This document shows positions 15,921 through 24,959 of a stretch of 43,936 nt of DNA, piece after piece. The position numbers were made by a program, and so were the translations under genes. Position 1 is the first letter of the stretch, and every line of letters starts with the position of its first letter. This stretch comes from Alphaproteobacteria bacterium (GTDB taxonomy: Bacteria > Pseudomonadota > Alphaproteobacteria > Caulobacterales > Aquidulcibacteraceae), in the NCBI GenBank assembly GCA_026400735.1, contig JAPLOL010000035.1, positions 1-43,936 on the forward strand. The letters are read 5' to 3'. A model generated the notes under the pieces. That model did not search any database and was not told where the DNA came from. It was given only the letters and a program-made list of their open reading frames with translations.

Positions 15921-16425
15921 TCAATCAAGGTCGAGCGTGGCGATGTATTCATCACCATCAAGGGTTTTGAAGATCATCGCGTAGTCCGGCGCGATTTCGC
16001 CTTCCATCTCTTCGGCCAATTTCGCAATCGCGGATTTGACGGCGTCGTTTTCCTTGAACGGGTCATCGGCGCCGAAGCCTAGGAACGCGAGTGGCACGCC
16101 GTTGCGCACGGGCCAAAGGAACGGGTTAAAGGTGGCAAAAACCAGGTGTGCGTTGCTCAACTTCGACGGCAAGCGCTTCGCTGGTTTCACCGCCGAGTTC
16201 GAAATCGTGCAGACCGTAATCGCCTTCGGGCACAACCTTAGCGACGCTGCCATCGGCGATGCAACGAGAGCAAATGGCTGTGGGCTCTGGCGGCAGTGCG
16301 TAGATGTGCTGGTTGTATTTCCAAACGCAAGGCTTGCCACATGCGGAGCAAGCCTCATCGGACGCGTCGAACACGCCGTGCTCGTAGGCTTCGGGGTGAA
16401 AGCGGAAGAATGGTTTGGAGCTCAC
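15921..16425 (-). pseudogene. CbrC-family (UPF0167) protein, frameshifted
   Basis: The N-terminal part starts at GTG 16425 (GTGA overlap with the acyl-CoA dehydrogenase stop) and reads MSSKPFFRFHPEAYEHGVF with cysteine pairs CSACGKPC and CSRC (probable zinc site), ending abruptly at 16126. The C-terminal part continues in another frame from about 16135 (NPFLWPVRNGVPLAFLGFG to IATLDLD, stop at 15921). Removing one T from a run of five T in the sense strand near 16133-16137 joins them as TPGF-ATFNP, the arrangement expected of the family, giving about 167 residues. So either a recent single-base insertion or a homopolymer base-call error. CbrC relatives are linked to colicin tolerance; the molecular role is unclear. 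Confidence 0.8.
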
Positions 16426-17564
16426 TTGCCCTGCTTCATCATTTCGCGGGCGATGATGATACGTTGGATTTCGCTGGTGCCTTCGTAGAGGCGGAAGATG
16501 CGCACGTCGCGATAGAAACGCTCGATGCCGTGATCGGCGACGTAGCCTGAGCCGCCGAAGATTTGCACGGCACGGTCTGCGACGCGGCCAACCATTTCCG
16601 AGCAGAAAAGTTTTGACGCGGCAGCGTCCATGGTGACGTCTTCGCCGCGATCGCGTTTACGGGCGGCTTCGAGCACCATGGCGCGGCCGGCGTTGGCCTC
16701 GGCGCGGCAATCGGCGAGCATGGCTTGGATCATTTGGAAGTTGGCGATTGGTTGGCCGAATTGCTTGCGCTCGGCGGCGTAGCGCACGCTCTCCTCGATC
16801 AAGCGCTCCGCGACGCCAACGCAGACGGATGAAATATGCAGGCGGCCGCGATCAAGCACTTGCATGGCGATGCGAAAACCTTGCCCCTCCTCGCCCAGAC
16901 GCAGATCAACGGGCACGCGGACGTTGTCGAAGTTCACGTCGCAAATGTGCGCGCCCTGTTGGCCCATCTTCTTTTCGGGTTTGCCGACGGAGACACCTTT
17001 CAGATCGCTAGGCACAAGGAACGCCGAGACGCCGCTGCCGCCCTTTGCGTCTTGGTTGGTGCGCGCCATGACGGTGAAGATCGAAGCGCGGTTGGCGTTG
17101 GTGATGTAACGCTTCGTGCCGCTGAGCACGTACACGTCGCCATCGCGCTCGGCTTTGGTGCGGACAGCGCCGGAGTCCGAACCTGCTTCCGGCTCGGTCA
17201 GCGCGAATGAGGTCACGACTTCGCCGGAGGCGATGCCGGGCAGCCATTTTTGCTTCTGCGCATCGGTGCCGAACATCACCAAGCCCTGGCTGCCGATGCC
17301 GACATTGGTGCCGAAGGCTGAGCGAAATGCCGGCGAGCAGCGGCAGAACTCGAACATCGTTCGGCACTCCTCCTCCATGGAGAGGCCGAGACCGCCGTAT
17401 TCTTCCGGGATCGAGATGCCGAACATGCCGAGCGCACGCATTTCCTTGAGCGCGTCTGCGGGTATCGCGTCGTCTTCGGAGACTTTGGCTTCGAGCGGGA
17501 TCAGGCGTTCATTGACGAACCTGCGCACGCCGTCGAGGAGCTGGTCGAACGTTTCGTGGTCCAT
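16422..17564 (-). CDS. acyl-CoA dehydrogenase
   Basis: A 380-residue FAD enzyme that makes the alpha-beta double bond in acyl-CoA. The ATG at 17564 (MDHETFDQLLDGVRRFV) gives the usual family length. FALTEPEAGSDSGA and YITNANRA are the FAD/substrate-binding signature, QIFGGSGYVADHGIERFYRD is the second signature, and RLYEGTSEIQ near the C-terminus carries the Glu used as catalytic base in many members. The CbrC-family gene overlaps its stop. Substrate chain length cannot be read from sequence. It probably feeds beta-oxidation or branched-chain amino acid breakdown. Confidence 0.93.
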   Translation of the reverse strand: MDHETFDQLLDGVRRFVNERLIPLEAKVSEDDAIPADALKEMRALGMFGISIPEEYGGLGLSMEEECRTMFEFCRCSPAFRSAFGTNVGIGSQGLVMFGTDAQKQKWLPGIASGEVVTSFALTEPEAGSDSGAVRTKAERDGDVYVLSGTKRYITNANRASIFTVMARTNQDAKGGSGVSAFLVPSDLKGVSVGKPEKKMGQQGAHICDVNFDNVRVPVDLRLGEEGQGFRIAMQVLDRGRLHISSVCVGVAERLIEESVRYAAERKQFGQPIANFQMIQAMLADCRAEANAGRAMVLEAARKRDRGEDVTMDAAASKLFCSEMVGRVADRAVQIFGGSGYVADHGIERFYRDVRIFRLYEGTSEIQRIIIAREMMKQGK

Positions 17565-17568
17565 GAGA

Positions 17569-18183
17569 TCAGCACACCTGCCGCTGTGAATTGGTGTTGA
17601 GGCGATACGGCGCACAGGGCACCGCGCGGTCGGGCGTATCGACGATGCGAATGCCGCCTTCGACCGGATCTACAGCACGGATGACGGCTTCCAGGTCGCT
17701 GCGCTCGGCGCGCCAGCGACGCACGGTGGCGAACGAGTTGTCTAAGTTTGCTTGCCAGATGCCGAGATACACCGCCTCACCAGGGCGCACCTCAAAGGAG
17801 GGACGCTCGGGGCCTCGGATGATGCCATTGGCAGTGTAGTTCACCCGGCCATCGCGAACCAAGGCGAAGACACTGTCGAGAGCGTAGGTGCCGGGCTCGA
17901 CTTCGGAGAGAATAAATTCGCCGGGGATGCCCGGCACTTGCACACCGTCCCCGGATTCTGACCGCGCCTCGAAGATGCGACGAGCGCCGTAGCGCATGAA
18001 ATTGCCATTGGCGTCCAGCCTGCGCCATAAAACCGTGTAGCTGGGCGAGGTATTCTCGGCCGCCTCCGCAACGCCAATAATGACATACGCCGTCGGCGCC
18101 TCACCAACGCGAAAGCGCTTATCGTCGGGTGAAGCGCATTGCGCCGCTACCAGACACGCCAGGATCGCCATCACTACGCGCAT
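17569..18183 (-). CDS. hypothetical exported protein
   Basis: A 204-residue protein with a signal peptide (MRVVMAILACLVAAQCASPD); the cysteine before ASP lacks a good lipobox, so lipidation is uncertain. The mature part looks beta-rich (TYALDSVFALVRDGRVNYTA, VRPGEAVYLGIWQ), similar in feel to DUF2846-type envelope proteins, but I cannot assign a family. It sits four bases upstream of the acyl-CoA dehydrogenase start on the same strand. The ATG at 18183 is chosen for the signal peptide. Confidence 0.7.
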   Translation of the reverse strand: MRVVMAILACLVAAQCASPDDKRFRVGEAPTAYVIIGVAEAAENTSPSYTVLWRRLDANGNFMRYGARRIFEARSESGDGVQVPGIPGEFILSEVEPGTYALDSVFALVRDGRVNYTANGIIRGPERPSFEVRPGEAVYLGIWQANLDNSFATVRRWRAERSDLEAVIRAVDPVEGGIRIVDTPDRAVPCAPYRLNTNSQRQVC

Positions 18184-18244
18184 ACGCGCCCCGCCTTGCC
18201 GTTGCCGCCGCACCATGCCAGCACCGGCGCACGGAGGGAATGCC

Positions 18245-18709
18245 ATGAACGGTGACGGAACGCCTCAAACGACATGGAGCGGAGGCGTGACGCTGACGGA
18301 AGGCCCATATGCGGGCTGGACGACATGGAGTCGCGGCGGCGATCCTTACGAAACGCTCATCGGCCCGTTCTACTTCCGATGGGAAGATGGAGGCGCGCGC
18401 TGCGTGTTTGAGCCGCAGGCGCATCATCTTAATGGCGGCGGCGCAATCCATGGCGGCTGCATGATGAGCTTCGCCGACTTTTCGCTTTTCGCCATTGCGC
18501 ACAATGTGTTGGCGGGGGGTCACGCGGTGACGCTGACGTTCAACTCGGAATTCGTCGGTGCTGGCGCTCCGGGTGTTTTGGTTGAGTCACGCGGCGAAGT
18601 TGTACGCGACACAAGATCCGTCGTGTTCGTTCGAGGAATTATGACACAGGCAGAGCGGCCATTGCTTTCATATTCCGGCACCCTCAAGAAGATCGCGCGG
18701 CGCGACTAG
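18245..18709 (+). CDS. PaaI-family hotdog thioesterase
   Basis: A 154-residue hotdog-fold protein. GGGAIHGGCMMSFADFSLF contains the HGG motif (His69) followed by the acid (Asp78) typical of PaaI/YdiI-like acyl-CoA thioesterases, which hydrolyse aryl- or acyl-CoA. TLTFNSEFVGAGAPG and the VVESRGEVVRDTRS-like strands complete the fold. The ATG at 18245 is the first methionine after the divergent neighbour's start. It lies 24 bases before a CHAD-domain gene on the same strand. Confidence 0.87.
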   Translation: MNGDGTPQTTWSGGVTLTEGPYAGWTTWSRGGDPYETLIGPFYFRWEDGGARCVFEPQAHHLNGGGAIHGGCMMSFADFSLFAIAHNVLAGGHAVTLTFNSEFVGAGAPGVLVESRGEVVRDTRSVVFVRGIMTQAERPLLSYSGTLKKIARRD

Positions 18710-18733
18710 CCGCGGGGCTTCAGGGGCATTCTT

Positions 18734-19531
18734 ATGCGTTCGCCAGGACCGGCGTTCGATCTGCGCGCTGCGCTGACGGCAGAATTGCGCGCCGCCATCG
18801 ACGAACTTGATCTCGCGCAAAGCGATGTGAAAGCCGTGCACCGTTGTCGCGTGCGTGTGAAACGCGCGCGAGCGCTGGCGCGCGTTGGGCGTGCATGCGC
18901 GCCGGGCCTTTCGTCTGTGTTCGTAGATTCAGCGCGCACATTGATGCGCAATCTGGCGCTGGCGCGCGATCCGGCGGCGTTGAGCGAAGCAGCGCGCAGC
19001 GCGGCGCAACAGAGCAAGAAGCGCGTGGCGGTTGCGTTTGAGACCGTCGCGCGTGGCATCGATGAGATCGCCGCCTCACATCCCAGCCTCAATCTTGAAT
19101 CCGCACGCGCGGGAATGAAGGATTTGCTGGCGCTGGCGCAGGTCTGGCCCGAGGCGTCGCATCGCCAAATCCGGCGCGGCGCAAAGCGTTTGGAGCGCCG
19201 CGCCCGCCGCGCGCGGCGGCGAGGTTTGGCGTCGTTTGATCCCGTGATGCGCCATCGGTGGCGCATGCGTGAGAAGGATCGCTTCTTTGCAGCGTCGATG
19301 CTGGGGGCTTCCTGGCCTGGAAAGGCGCGACGTAAGACGGCCGAAAAGGTCGGCGTTGCTCTGGGTGGCGAGCGCGATGCCTTGCTGCTGATGGAGCGGC
19401 TGGTGGCCGAGCCCGAACTGGCGGGCGCAGAAAAGAACCTCGCGCGCGCGTTGAAAACGCTCAACAAGCGCCGCTCGAAACTGGCGCGTCGCGCCGACCG
19501 TTTGGCAATGCGGCTCCAAACCGGCCGCTAG
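18734..19531 (+). CDS. CHAD domain protein
   Basis: A 265-residue, strongly basic helical protein. AVHRCRVRVKRARALARVGR (about 34-53) is the conserved histidine/arginine helix of CHAD domains, which bind polyphosphate. The second half repeats the pattern with KTLNKRRSKLARRAD. Charged Arg/Lys faces fit polyanion binding. No polyphosphate kinase or triphosphatase gene is adjacent in the window. The 89 bases after its stop hold nothing clear. Confidence 0.85.
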   Translation: MRSPGPAFDLRAALTAELRAAIDELDLAQSDVKAVHRCRVRVKRARALARVGRACAPGLSSVFVDSARTLMRNLALARDPAALSEAARSAAQQSKKRVAVAFETVARGIDEIAASHPSLNLESARAGMKDLLALAQVWPEASHRQIRRGAKRLERRARRARRRGLASFDPVMRHRWRMREKDRFFAASMLGASWPGKARRKTAEKVGVALGGERDALLLMERLVAEPELAGAEKNLARALKTLNKRRSKLARRADRLAMRLQTGR

Positions 19532-19620
19532 GCGGAACTGCGCCGTCCCGCATTTCGTTACGCTGGTGCTCGCGTGGGGCCTCATCGCGAACGCCGCCAA
19601 CGGACGCACGAGGCGCAGGC

Positions 19621-20895
19621 TTAACCGAAAAGCCCTACAGGCATCGCCGCCACAACCGCCGCCGTCATCAAAGTCGCCATGAAGCCGGGCAGCAATGCTT
19701 TCCACGCGAGCGACATGATCTCGGACCGACGCTCAGGCATTAGCACAGTCATGCCGCCAGTCATGATGCCGACGGAGGCGACATTGGCGAAACCGCAGAT
19801 CGCGTAGGTGAGGATCATGCGCGAGCGTTCGCTCATCGCGTCGGCGGGAATGGCACCGAGTTCGATGTAGGCAATGAATTCGGTAAGGAAGAGCTTTGTG
19901 CCGAGGATATTGCCCGCGGCCAGCGCCTCGCTCCACGGAATGCCTATCATGTAAGCGACGGGCGCGAAGAGGTAGCCGAAGAGAAGCTGAAGCGTGACGG
20001 GTTGACCGTTAATCGGCGGCGCGAGCCCGAGAAGATTGTTCACGATCCAGACGAAGGCGACAAAGACGATAATGAAAGCGGCTACATTGACCGCGACCAT
20101 GACGCCGTCCTGCACACCGCGCGTGATGGCGTCCATGGAGCTTTCGTATTTGAGCGCCGTAGCGTGATCATATGGCGTCCCTGCTTTGTGTTCTTCCGGG
20201 ATCATGATGCGGGCGAGCAAAATGCCCGCGGGCGCAGAGATGATGGAAGCAACAAGCACATGGCCTGCCGCATTCGGGAGGACTGGTGCAAGGATGACGG
20301 CGTAAGCGACCATCGTAGAGCCCGCGACCGTCGCGAGACCGACCACCATCATAAGAAAGAGTTCGGCGCGGGAGAGTTTGTCGAGATACGCGCGAATGAC
20401 AATCGGGCTCTCGACCATGCCCATGAAGATGTTCGCGGCCACCGCCAGCGCGGACGCGCCGCCAAGGTTCATGGTCTTCTCGAAGACGAAGCCGAACGCT
20501 TGCGTCAGCCACCTCAAAATGCCCCAGTGCCAAAGGAGCGCCGAAAGCGCCGAGATCACCAGTATAAGCGGCAACACGCGGAAGCCGAAGATGAAGGGCG
20601 CGTTGGCAGCGATCGTACCATAAGGCTGATCGCCGCCGCTGAGATACCCGAACACAAATTGTGCGCCGCGATCGGCGGCATTGGCGAGACCGTCGACGGC
20701 GGAAGTCACGCCCGCGAGCACCGCATGCGAGTTTGGAATGGCAAACAGCAACAGCACCAAGCCTGCCTGCACGGCCAGTGATCCGAGCGTCAGGAAGAAC
20801 GGGAAGCGCCGCTTGTTCTCAGAGAACCCCCAGGCGATCAGAATGATCAGCACGATAGCAATCAAGCTTCGCGCGTTCTCGAATGTGTAGATCAA
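19621..20895 (-). CDS. concentrative nucleoside transporter (NupC/CNT family)
   Basis: A 424-residue membrane protein of the CNT family, which imports nucleosides with H+ or Na+. It starts at TTG 20895 (MIYTFENARSLIAIVLI). Characteristic stretches are GGASALAVAANIFMGMVESP, STMVAYAVILAPVLPNAAGH, ALAAGNILGTKLFLTEFIAY and TYAICGFANVASVGIMTGGM; these include the QTE/ESP-like and FLTEF substrate and ion motifs. Length and helix count match the family. It is transcribed away from the SDR gene at 21006. Confidence 0.93.
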   Translation of the reverse strand: MIYTFENARSLIAIVLIILIAWGFSENKRRFPFFLTLGSLAVQAGLVLLLFAIPNSHAVLAGVTSAVDGLANAADRGAQFVFGYLSGGDQPYGTIAANAPFIFGFRVLPLILVISALSALLWHWGILRWLTQAFGFVFEKTMNLGGASALAVAANIFMGMVESPIVIRAYLDKLSRAELFLMMVVGLATVAGSTMVAYAVILAPVLPNAAGHVLVASIISAPAGILLARIMIPEEHKAGTPYDHATALKYESSMDAITRGVQDGVMVAVNVAAFIIVFVAFVWIVNNLLGLAPPINGQPVTLQLLFGYLFAPVAYMIGIPWSEALAAGNILGTKLFLTEFIAYIELGAIPADAMSERSRMILTYAICGFANVASVGIMTGGMTVLMPERRSEIMSLAWKALLPGFMATLMTAAVVAAMPVGLFG

Positions 20896-21005
20896 CAGGC
20901 GCCCCGCTTTTCCGTAACGCTAGTGCGACGCTATGAGCGGTGCAATCACTTGACCTCAAGCCAATCGACCGACAACAAAACCTTCACAAAACGGAGACAT
21001 TTCAG

Positions 21006-21908
21006 ATGAGCGACGACATCCGCTTCGATGGTCAAGTTGTGATCGTAACCGGCGCCGGTGGCGGCCTTGGTCGCAGCCATGCGCTGGAATTTGCAAAGCG
21101 CGGCGCCAAGGTCGTAGTGAACGATCTCGGCGGCACGATGGATGGTTCGGGGGGATCATCGTCAGCTGCGGAGGCTGTGGTTGCCGAAATCACCGCGACT
21201 GGCGGCGAAGCGATCGCCGATGGCGCGTCTGTCACGAACGATGCGGGCGTTGCGGCGATGGTTGAGCGCACGATGGCCAGGTGGGGCCGCATCGATGTGC
21301 TGATCGCGAACGCGGGCATCCTGCGCGACAAGAGCTTCTCCAAGATGGAGATCGCCGACTTCGCGACGGTGGTCGATGTGCACCTGATGGGCACCGTGAA
21401 GCCGCTGAAGGCTGTCTGGGAGATCATGAAGACCCAGAACTACGGACGCATCGTCGTGACGACCTCATCGAGCGGGCTTTACGGGAATTTCGGCCAGTCC
21501 AACTACGGCGCCGCCAAGCTCGCACTCGTTGGCCTGATGAACACGATCAAGATCGAAGGGGCCAAAAACGACATCCGCATCAATGCGGTTTCGCCCGTCG
21601 CTGCAACCCGAATGACTGAAAACCTGATGCCGCCAGCAATGCTCGAAAAGCTCGGGCCGGAACAGGTTACCCCCGGCGTGGTTTACCTCGCATCGAAGGA
21701 CGGGCCGAACGGCGCGATCCTCACGGCTGGCGCTGGCGTTTTCTCGTTGGCTCAGATCACCGAGACCGAGGGCGCGTATCTCGGACACAACGCGAGCGCA
21801 GAGGCAGTTCGAGACCAGTGGGTCCAGATCACCGACGAAACAGGGCGGCAGGCCTATTCGGGCGGCAACATGCAGACGCAGAAATTCATGCGCAAATTGA
21901 TGGGCTGA
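21006..21908 (+). CDS. short-chain dehydrogenase (multifunctional enzyme type 2-like)
   Basis: A 300-residue SDR. The cofactor loop is TGAGGGLG (15-22), VVNDLGGT follows, NAG appears in IANAGILRD, and the catalytic Tyr-Lys pair is in SNYGAAKLALVG. The NDLGG stretch and the long C-terminus (about 50 residues more than simple SDRs) are typical of the hydroxyacyl-CoA dehydrogenase domain of peroxisomal multifunctional enzyme type 2, so the substrate is probably a 3-hydroxyacyl-CoA. The ATG at 21006 follows a GGAGA ribosome site. This fits with the acyl-CoA dehydrogenases in the window, though they are not in one operon. Confidence 0.9.
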   Translation: MSDDIRFDGQVVIVTGAGGGLGRSHALEFAKRGAKVVVNDLGGTMDGSGGSSSAAEAVVAEITATGGEAIADGASVTNDAGVAAMVERTMARWGRIDVLIANAGILRDKSFSKMEIADFATVVDVHLMGTVKPLKAVWEIMKTQNYGRIVVTTSSSGLYGNFGQSNYGAAKLALVGLMNTIKIEGAKNDIRINAVSPVAATRMTENLMPPAMLEKLGPEQVTPGVVYLASKDGPNGAILTAGAGVFSLAQITETEGAYLGHNASAEAVRDQWVQITDETGRQAYSGGNMQTQKFMRKLMG

Positions 21909-22012
21909 CGCAGCGTTATCCGCTGCTCTGCGGCAACAGGTTACGTTCCGGATGGGAGATGACCCGTTTTGGGCATGCCCTCGGCGGCTGTCTCGGTTAG
22001 TAACGCCGCCGC

Positions 22013-23998
22013 ATGGAGCTGATTTTCGCCCTCCTCGCGATCCAGACCGCCGCCGCTCTCGCGGCAGGCTTCTGGTTCTGGCGCAAACTCGAGCAGCAGC
22101 AGGCTGAGATCGCGGACCTGCGCGAGGCGCTAGCCGCACGCGGGGCAAGGCGCGCGAAGGTAGTTGGGACGCGTGGCGCGTCGGCTGAAGTCATTCCGCT
22201 GGTCAGCACCGAACCTGAAGAGGCGCCGGCCGAGCGCGCGCAGCGCACTTGGAATTTGCCGGCGACGCCGACCATCAATGTGCCGACGCCTGGCGTTTCG
22301 GTTGAAACCGCGCGCGGGCTGACGCTTGGCATTCTTGCGATCGCACCGGCGCTCGGCTTTGCCTTCAATGCGAGCGCCGCGACGATTATCGCCTGCGGCC
22401 TGGCGATTGGCGCGGCAATGATGGCCATCGCGCATCGGCCCCTGTGGCGCGCGGCGGCTTGGGCCGCTGTTGCGACGTCTGGCGCGTGGGCGCTGATCGG
22501 CTTTGCGCTGGGGTCAGCGGGCGCTGATCCGGCGAGCTATTCGATCTGCGTCGTGCTGGCGGCTGTCACCGGCCTCGCGCACGCGCACCTCCACCGCGTG
22601 AGCACTGGCGTGACCATGGCGCTGACCATGACCATCGCCGTGTTGGCGCTCTCGTTGCAGATCGGGATGGTCAGCGCGGCGGGCATCGCGTTCGGACTCA
22701 TTATTGCGGCGACAGCGATCACCGGTGCGCTGAGTTTGCGTCTTGAGGGCATGCACTTCGGCGCCTTTGGAGCAGCGTTGCTTGGGCTGTTCGTGCTGAG
22801 CGGCCAGCCGAGCGCTGCGATTTGGTTCACGCCAGCGACCGCTTGGGCGGGAGCGATTTTCTTTGCGATCGCCGCCGTGCGCGTGCCGCAACTTGGCGCG
22901 CGTGGCTTGGCGCTGGCTGGCACCGGCGCGCTCGCACCGCTGGCAGCGATCACGGCGCTCTATTTCTCGCACAGCGGCCTTGCCGATCGATACGCGGCTG
23001 CTGGCGGCTTTGCAGTGCTTTCGCTGTTGCTCATTGGCGTGATCGCCGCCGCTATGATGCGGCGCGAGCGCGGGCTCGATGGCTTGAAGGCGACGCTTTG
23101 GGTACTCATGGCGGGCGTTTTCACGGCGTTTGCTGCTGCGGTGGCGATGGCGTTGCCCGCCGCTGTCGCAGCGCCCGTGTTTGCTTTGGCCGCGTTGGCG
23201 CTAAGCGGGATTGATCTTGGGCTGCCGTCGCGGGTGTGGCGCGCTTTTGCCTGCCTGTGCAGCATCTTCGCGGTGATCTTTGCATTCGGTGCGGCGCGTG
23301 TGCTGCTTTCTGAAACCAGCTCATGGCCCGCGATCGCGTTGATCGGCGCGGGCTTAGCCGCGCCCGCAGCACTCACCGGCTTGGCCGCGTGGGCAGCGAC
23401 GCGGCGCGAGGCGCGCTACAGCGCGGGCTTCCTGGAGAGCGCGACGATAGTCCTTGCAGTCGCCACAGCAGATCTCGCCGTGCGCGTGATCTATGCTGGC
23501 GGAGCGGTCATGCTGGAGCCGATCAGCTTTGCCGAACTTGGCGCACATGTCGGCGTCTGGCTTGTCGCGGCGCTGATTTTGCGGATGCGTGCGCGCCACG
23601 GCGCACGCCGCGTGCGCATCGCGTTCGCCAATACCATGCTGGTGGCGGCGCTCGGCGTCATGCTGACGGCCGTAGCGCTTTGGGTCACGCCATTTTGGGC
23701 GCCGCGCCAATCACCCGCGCCGTTCATCTCACGCGATACCTTCGGCTTTCTGTTGCCCGCGATCATTCTCATGGCGCACGCCCAGCTCTGGCGCAGCCGC
23801 TCGGCTGAAGTGCAGACGCGCTTGACGCTCGCCTGCGGCGCGTTGCTGCTCGCAACATTTGTGACGCTTGAGGTCACGCGCGCGGATGGGGACGCGGACT
23901 GGCTTGGCGCTGTCGTTGGCGCGCTTTCGTTCGCGGCAGCGATCGGCGTGAACTTCGTACCTGGCGTTGCGCGCCGGCTTCAGTCCACGTCCAGATAA
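22013..23998 (+). CDS. DUF2339-like polytopic membrane protein
   Basis: A 661-residue protein. An N-terminal helix (LLAIQTAAALAAGFWFWRKL) leads into a short coiled segment and a Pro/Glu-rich linker (about 45-90). The rest is a succession of about 18 very hydrophobic Ala/Gly/Leu-rich helices, with RPLWRAAAWAAVATSGAW and FTPATAWAGAIFFAIAAVRV among them. This architecture is that of DUF2339 membrane proteins, whose function is not known. It overlaps the converging gene at 23980 by 19 bases. Confidence 0.8.
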   Translation: MELIFALLAIQTAAALAAGFWFWRKLEQQQAEIADLREALAARGARRAKVVGTRGASAEVIPLVSTEPEEAPAERAQRTWNLPATPTINVPTPGVSVETARGLTLGILAIAPALGFAFNASAATIIACGLAIGAAMMAIAHRPLWRAAAWAAVATSGAWALIGFALGSAGADPASYSICVVLAAVTGLAHAHLHRVSTGVTMALTMTIAVLALSLQIGMVSAAGIAFGLIIAATAITGALSLRLEGMHFGAFGAALLGLFVLSGQPSAAIWFTPATAWAGAIFFAIAAVRVPQLGARGLALAGTGALAPLAAITALYFSHSGLADRYAAAGGFAVLSLLLIGVIAAAMMRRERGLDGLKATLWVLMAGVFTAFAAAVAMALPAAVAAPVFALAALALSGIDLGLPSRVWRAFACLCSIFAVIFAFGAARVLLSETSSWPAIALIGAGLAAPAALTGLAAWAATRREARYSAGFLESATIVLAVATADLAVRVIYAGGAVMLEPISFAELGAHVGVWLVAALILRMRARHGARRVRIAFANTMLVAALGVMLTAVALWVTPFWAPRQSPAPFISRDTFGFLLPAIILMAHAQLWRSRSAEVQTRLTLACGALLLATFVTLEVTRADGDADWLGAVVGALSFAAAIGVNFVPGVARRLQSTSR

Positions 23999-24321
23999 AG
24001 CTCCATCGCGATCGATGACGCGAGCAGCGCGTTGATGCGCGGCAAAGCGCGTTTCAAATGGACGGTTTCGCCGTGACCTTTGAATGCCTTCCAATCTTCG
24101 AAGCGGGCGTGCACGGCGAAATGGTCAGGTGAGCCCAGCGCGCGCGTCACGTGATATGCCGTGCACCCGTCTTCCTCACTGCGCACGCGGTGAGCGAGAT
24201 CGCTGAGAAGCGCAGCGAACTCGGCAGATTTTCCGGCAAGCGTTTCGACCCGCACAATGGCGCACACCGCCCCTTGCGGCGGTGGTCGCCGTTTCCGCTG
24301 ATCTGGACTTTGGTCACCCAT
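23980..24321 (-). CDS. antibiotic biosynthesis monooxygenase (ABM) fold protein
   Basis: A 113-residue protein with the dimeric ferredoxin-like ABM pattern: AIVRVETLAGKSAEFAALL (strand-helix), EEDGCTAYHVTRALGSPDHF, FEDWKAFKGHGETVHLKRAL. Relatives are quinol monooxygenases or small catabolic enzymes that need no cofactor; others are only structural homologues. The ATG at 24321 is chosen; a TTG two codons upstream is also possible. The function here is not determined. Confidence 0.8.
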   Translation of the reverse strand: MGDQSPDQRKRRPPPQGAVCAIVRVETLAGKSAEFAALLSDLAHRVRSEEDGCTAYHVTRALGSPDHFAVHARFEDWKAFKGHGETVHLKRALPRINALLASSIAMELYLDVD

Positions 24322-24401
24322 GCGCAAGCCACCCCCCGGTGAGCAAGCGCAATGTTAGTCGTCAAACTTTCGAACGAGCAACCCTAAGCGACAGCGGAAC
24401 C

Positions 24402-24857
24402 TCAGCTGCCCCAGCAGGCGTAGGCGACTTCGCGCATCCTGGCCGGGCCGCCCTCGGCGTACGTGACCGTCTGATTGTTGACGGTGACCGAGAGGCGATC
24501 GTTCGGCTGCACGGCGGCCAAGATCGGCGGGCGCTGCGGGAGATTGATGTTCACCGTGCGGTTGCGGCCGCGGCCCTCAAGCGTCATCGGCACGTTCACG
24601 GCCATTGCGCCAATGCGCACAGAAGCTTGGCTTGCGCCACGCGCGCTGCGGGCGAGCGTAAAGTCGGTGAGCACGATGTCGCCCGTCGGCGGACGGCACG
24701 TCAGCGTTGCGGTGGTGCGGCCACGTGCATCGCGCAGCGTCGCGGTCGCGACACCTTCGAGGTACGCGTAGCTCCAGCCTTCTTGTTGTTGTGCGGGAGC
24801 GACGCTCGGCACTGCCAAGGCCATCGCGCAAACGACACCAACCAAAAGCTTCCGCAT
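24402..24857 (-). CDS. hypothetical secreted protein
   Basis: A 151-residue protein with a clean Sec signal (MRKLLVGVVCAMALAVPSVA, cleavage likely after APA at about residue 22). The mature part is beta-rich and begins QQQEGWSYAYLEGVATATL. A single CRPP and a C-terminal YACWGS give two cysteines that could form a disulfide. The ATG at 24857 follows a GGGAGGAG ribosome site. No family is recognised. Confidence 0.75.
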   Translation of the reverse strand: MRKLLVGVVCAMALAVPSVAPAQQQEGWSYAYLEGVATATLRDARGRTTATLTCRPPTGDIVLTDFTLARSARGASQASVRIGAMAVNVPMTLEGRGRNRTVNINLPQRPPILAAVQPNDRLSVTVNNQTVTYAEGGPARMREVAYACWGS

Positions 24858-24959
24858 CCAGGCACTCCTCCCGCGTTGTCGCGGCGGCTCTGTAGCACGC
24901 CGCGGGCCTGGGGTGCGATGCCTCAAAGCGGTTTAAGCTTCGTAATAATCAGCGGATAA

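Noticed and set aside
20002-20781. 259-codon plus-strand open frame opposite the nucleoside transporter
   Set aside because: It is rich in His/Arg/Asp as expected of an antisense frame and has no domain, whereas the minus strand encodes a complete CNT protein.
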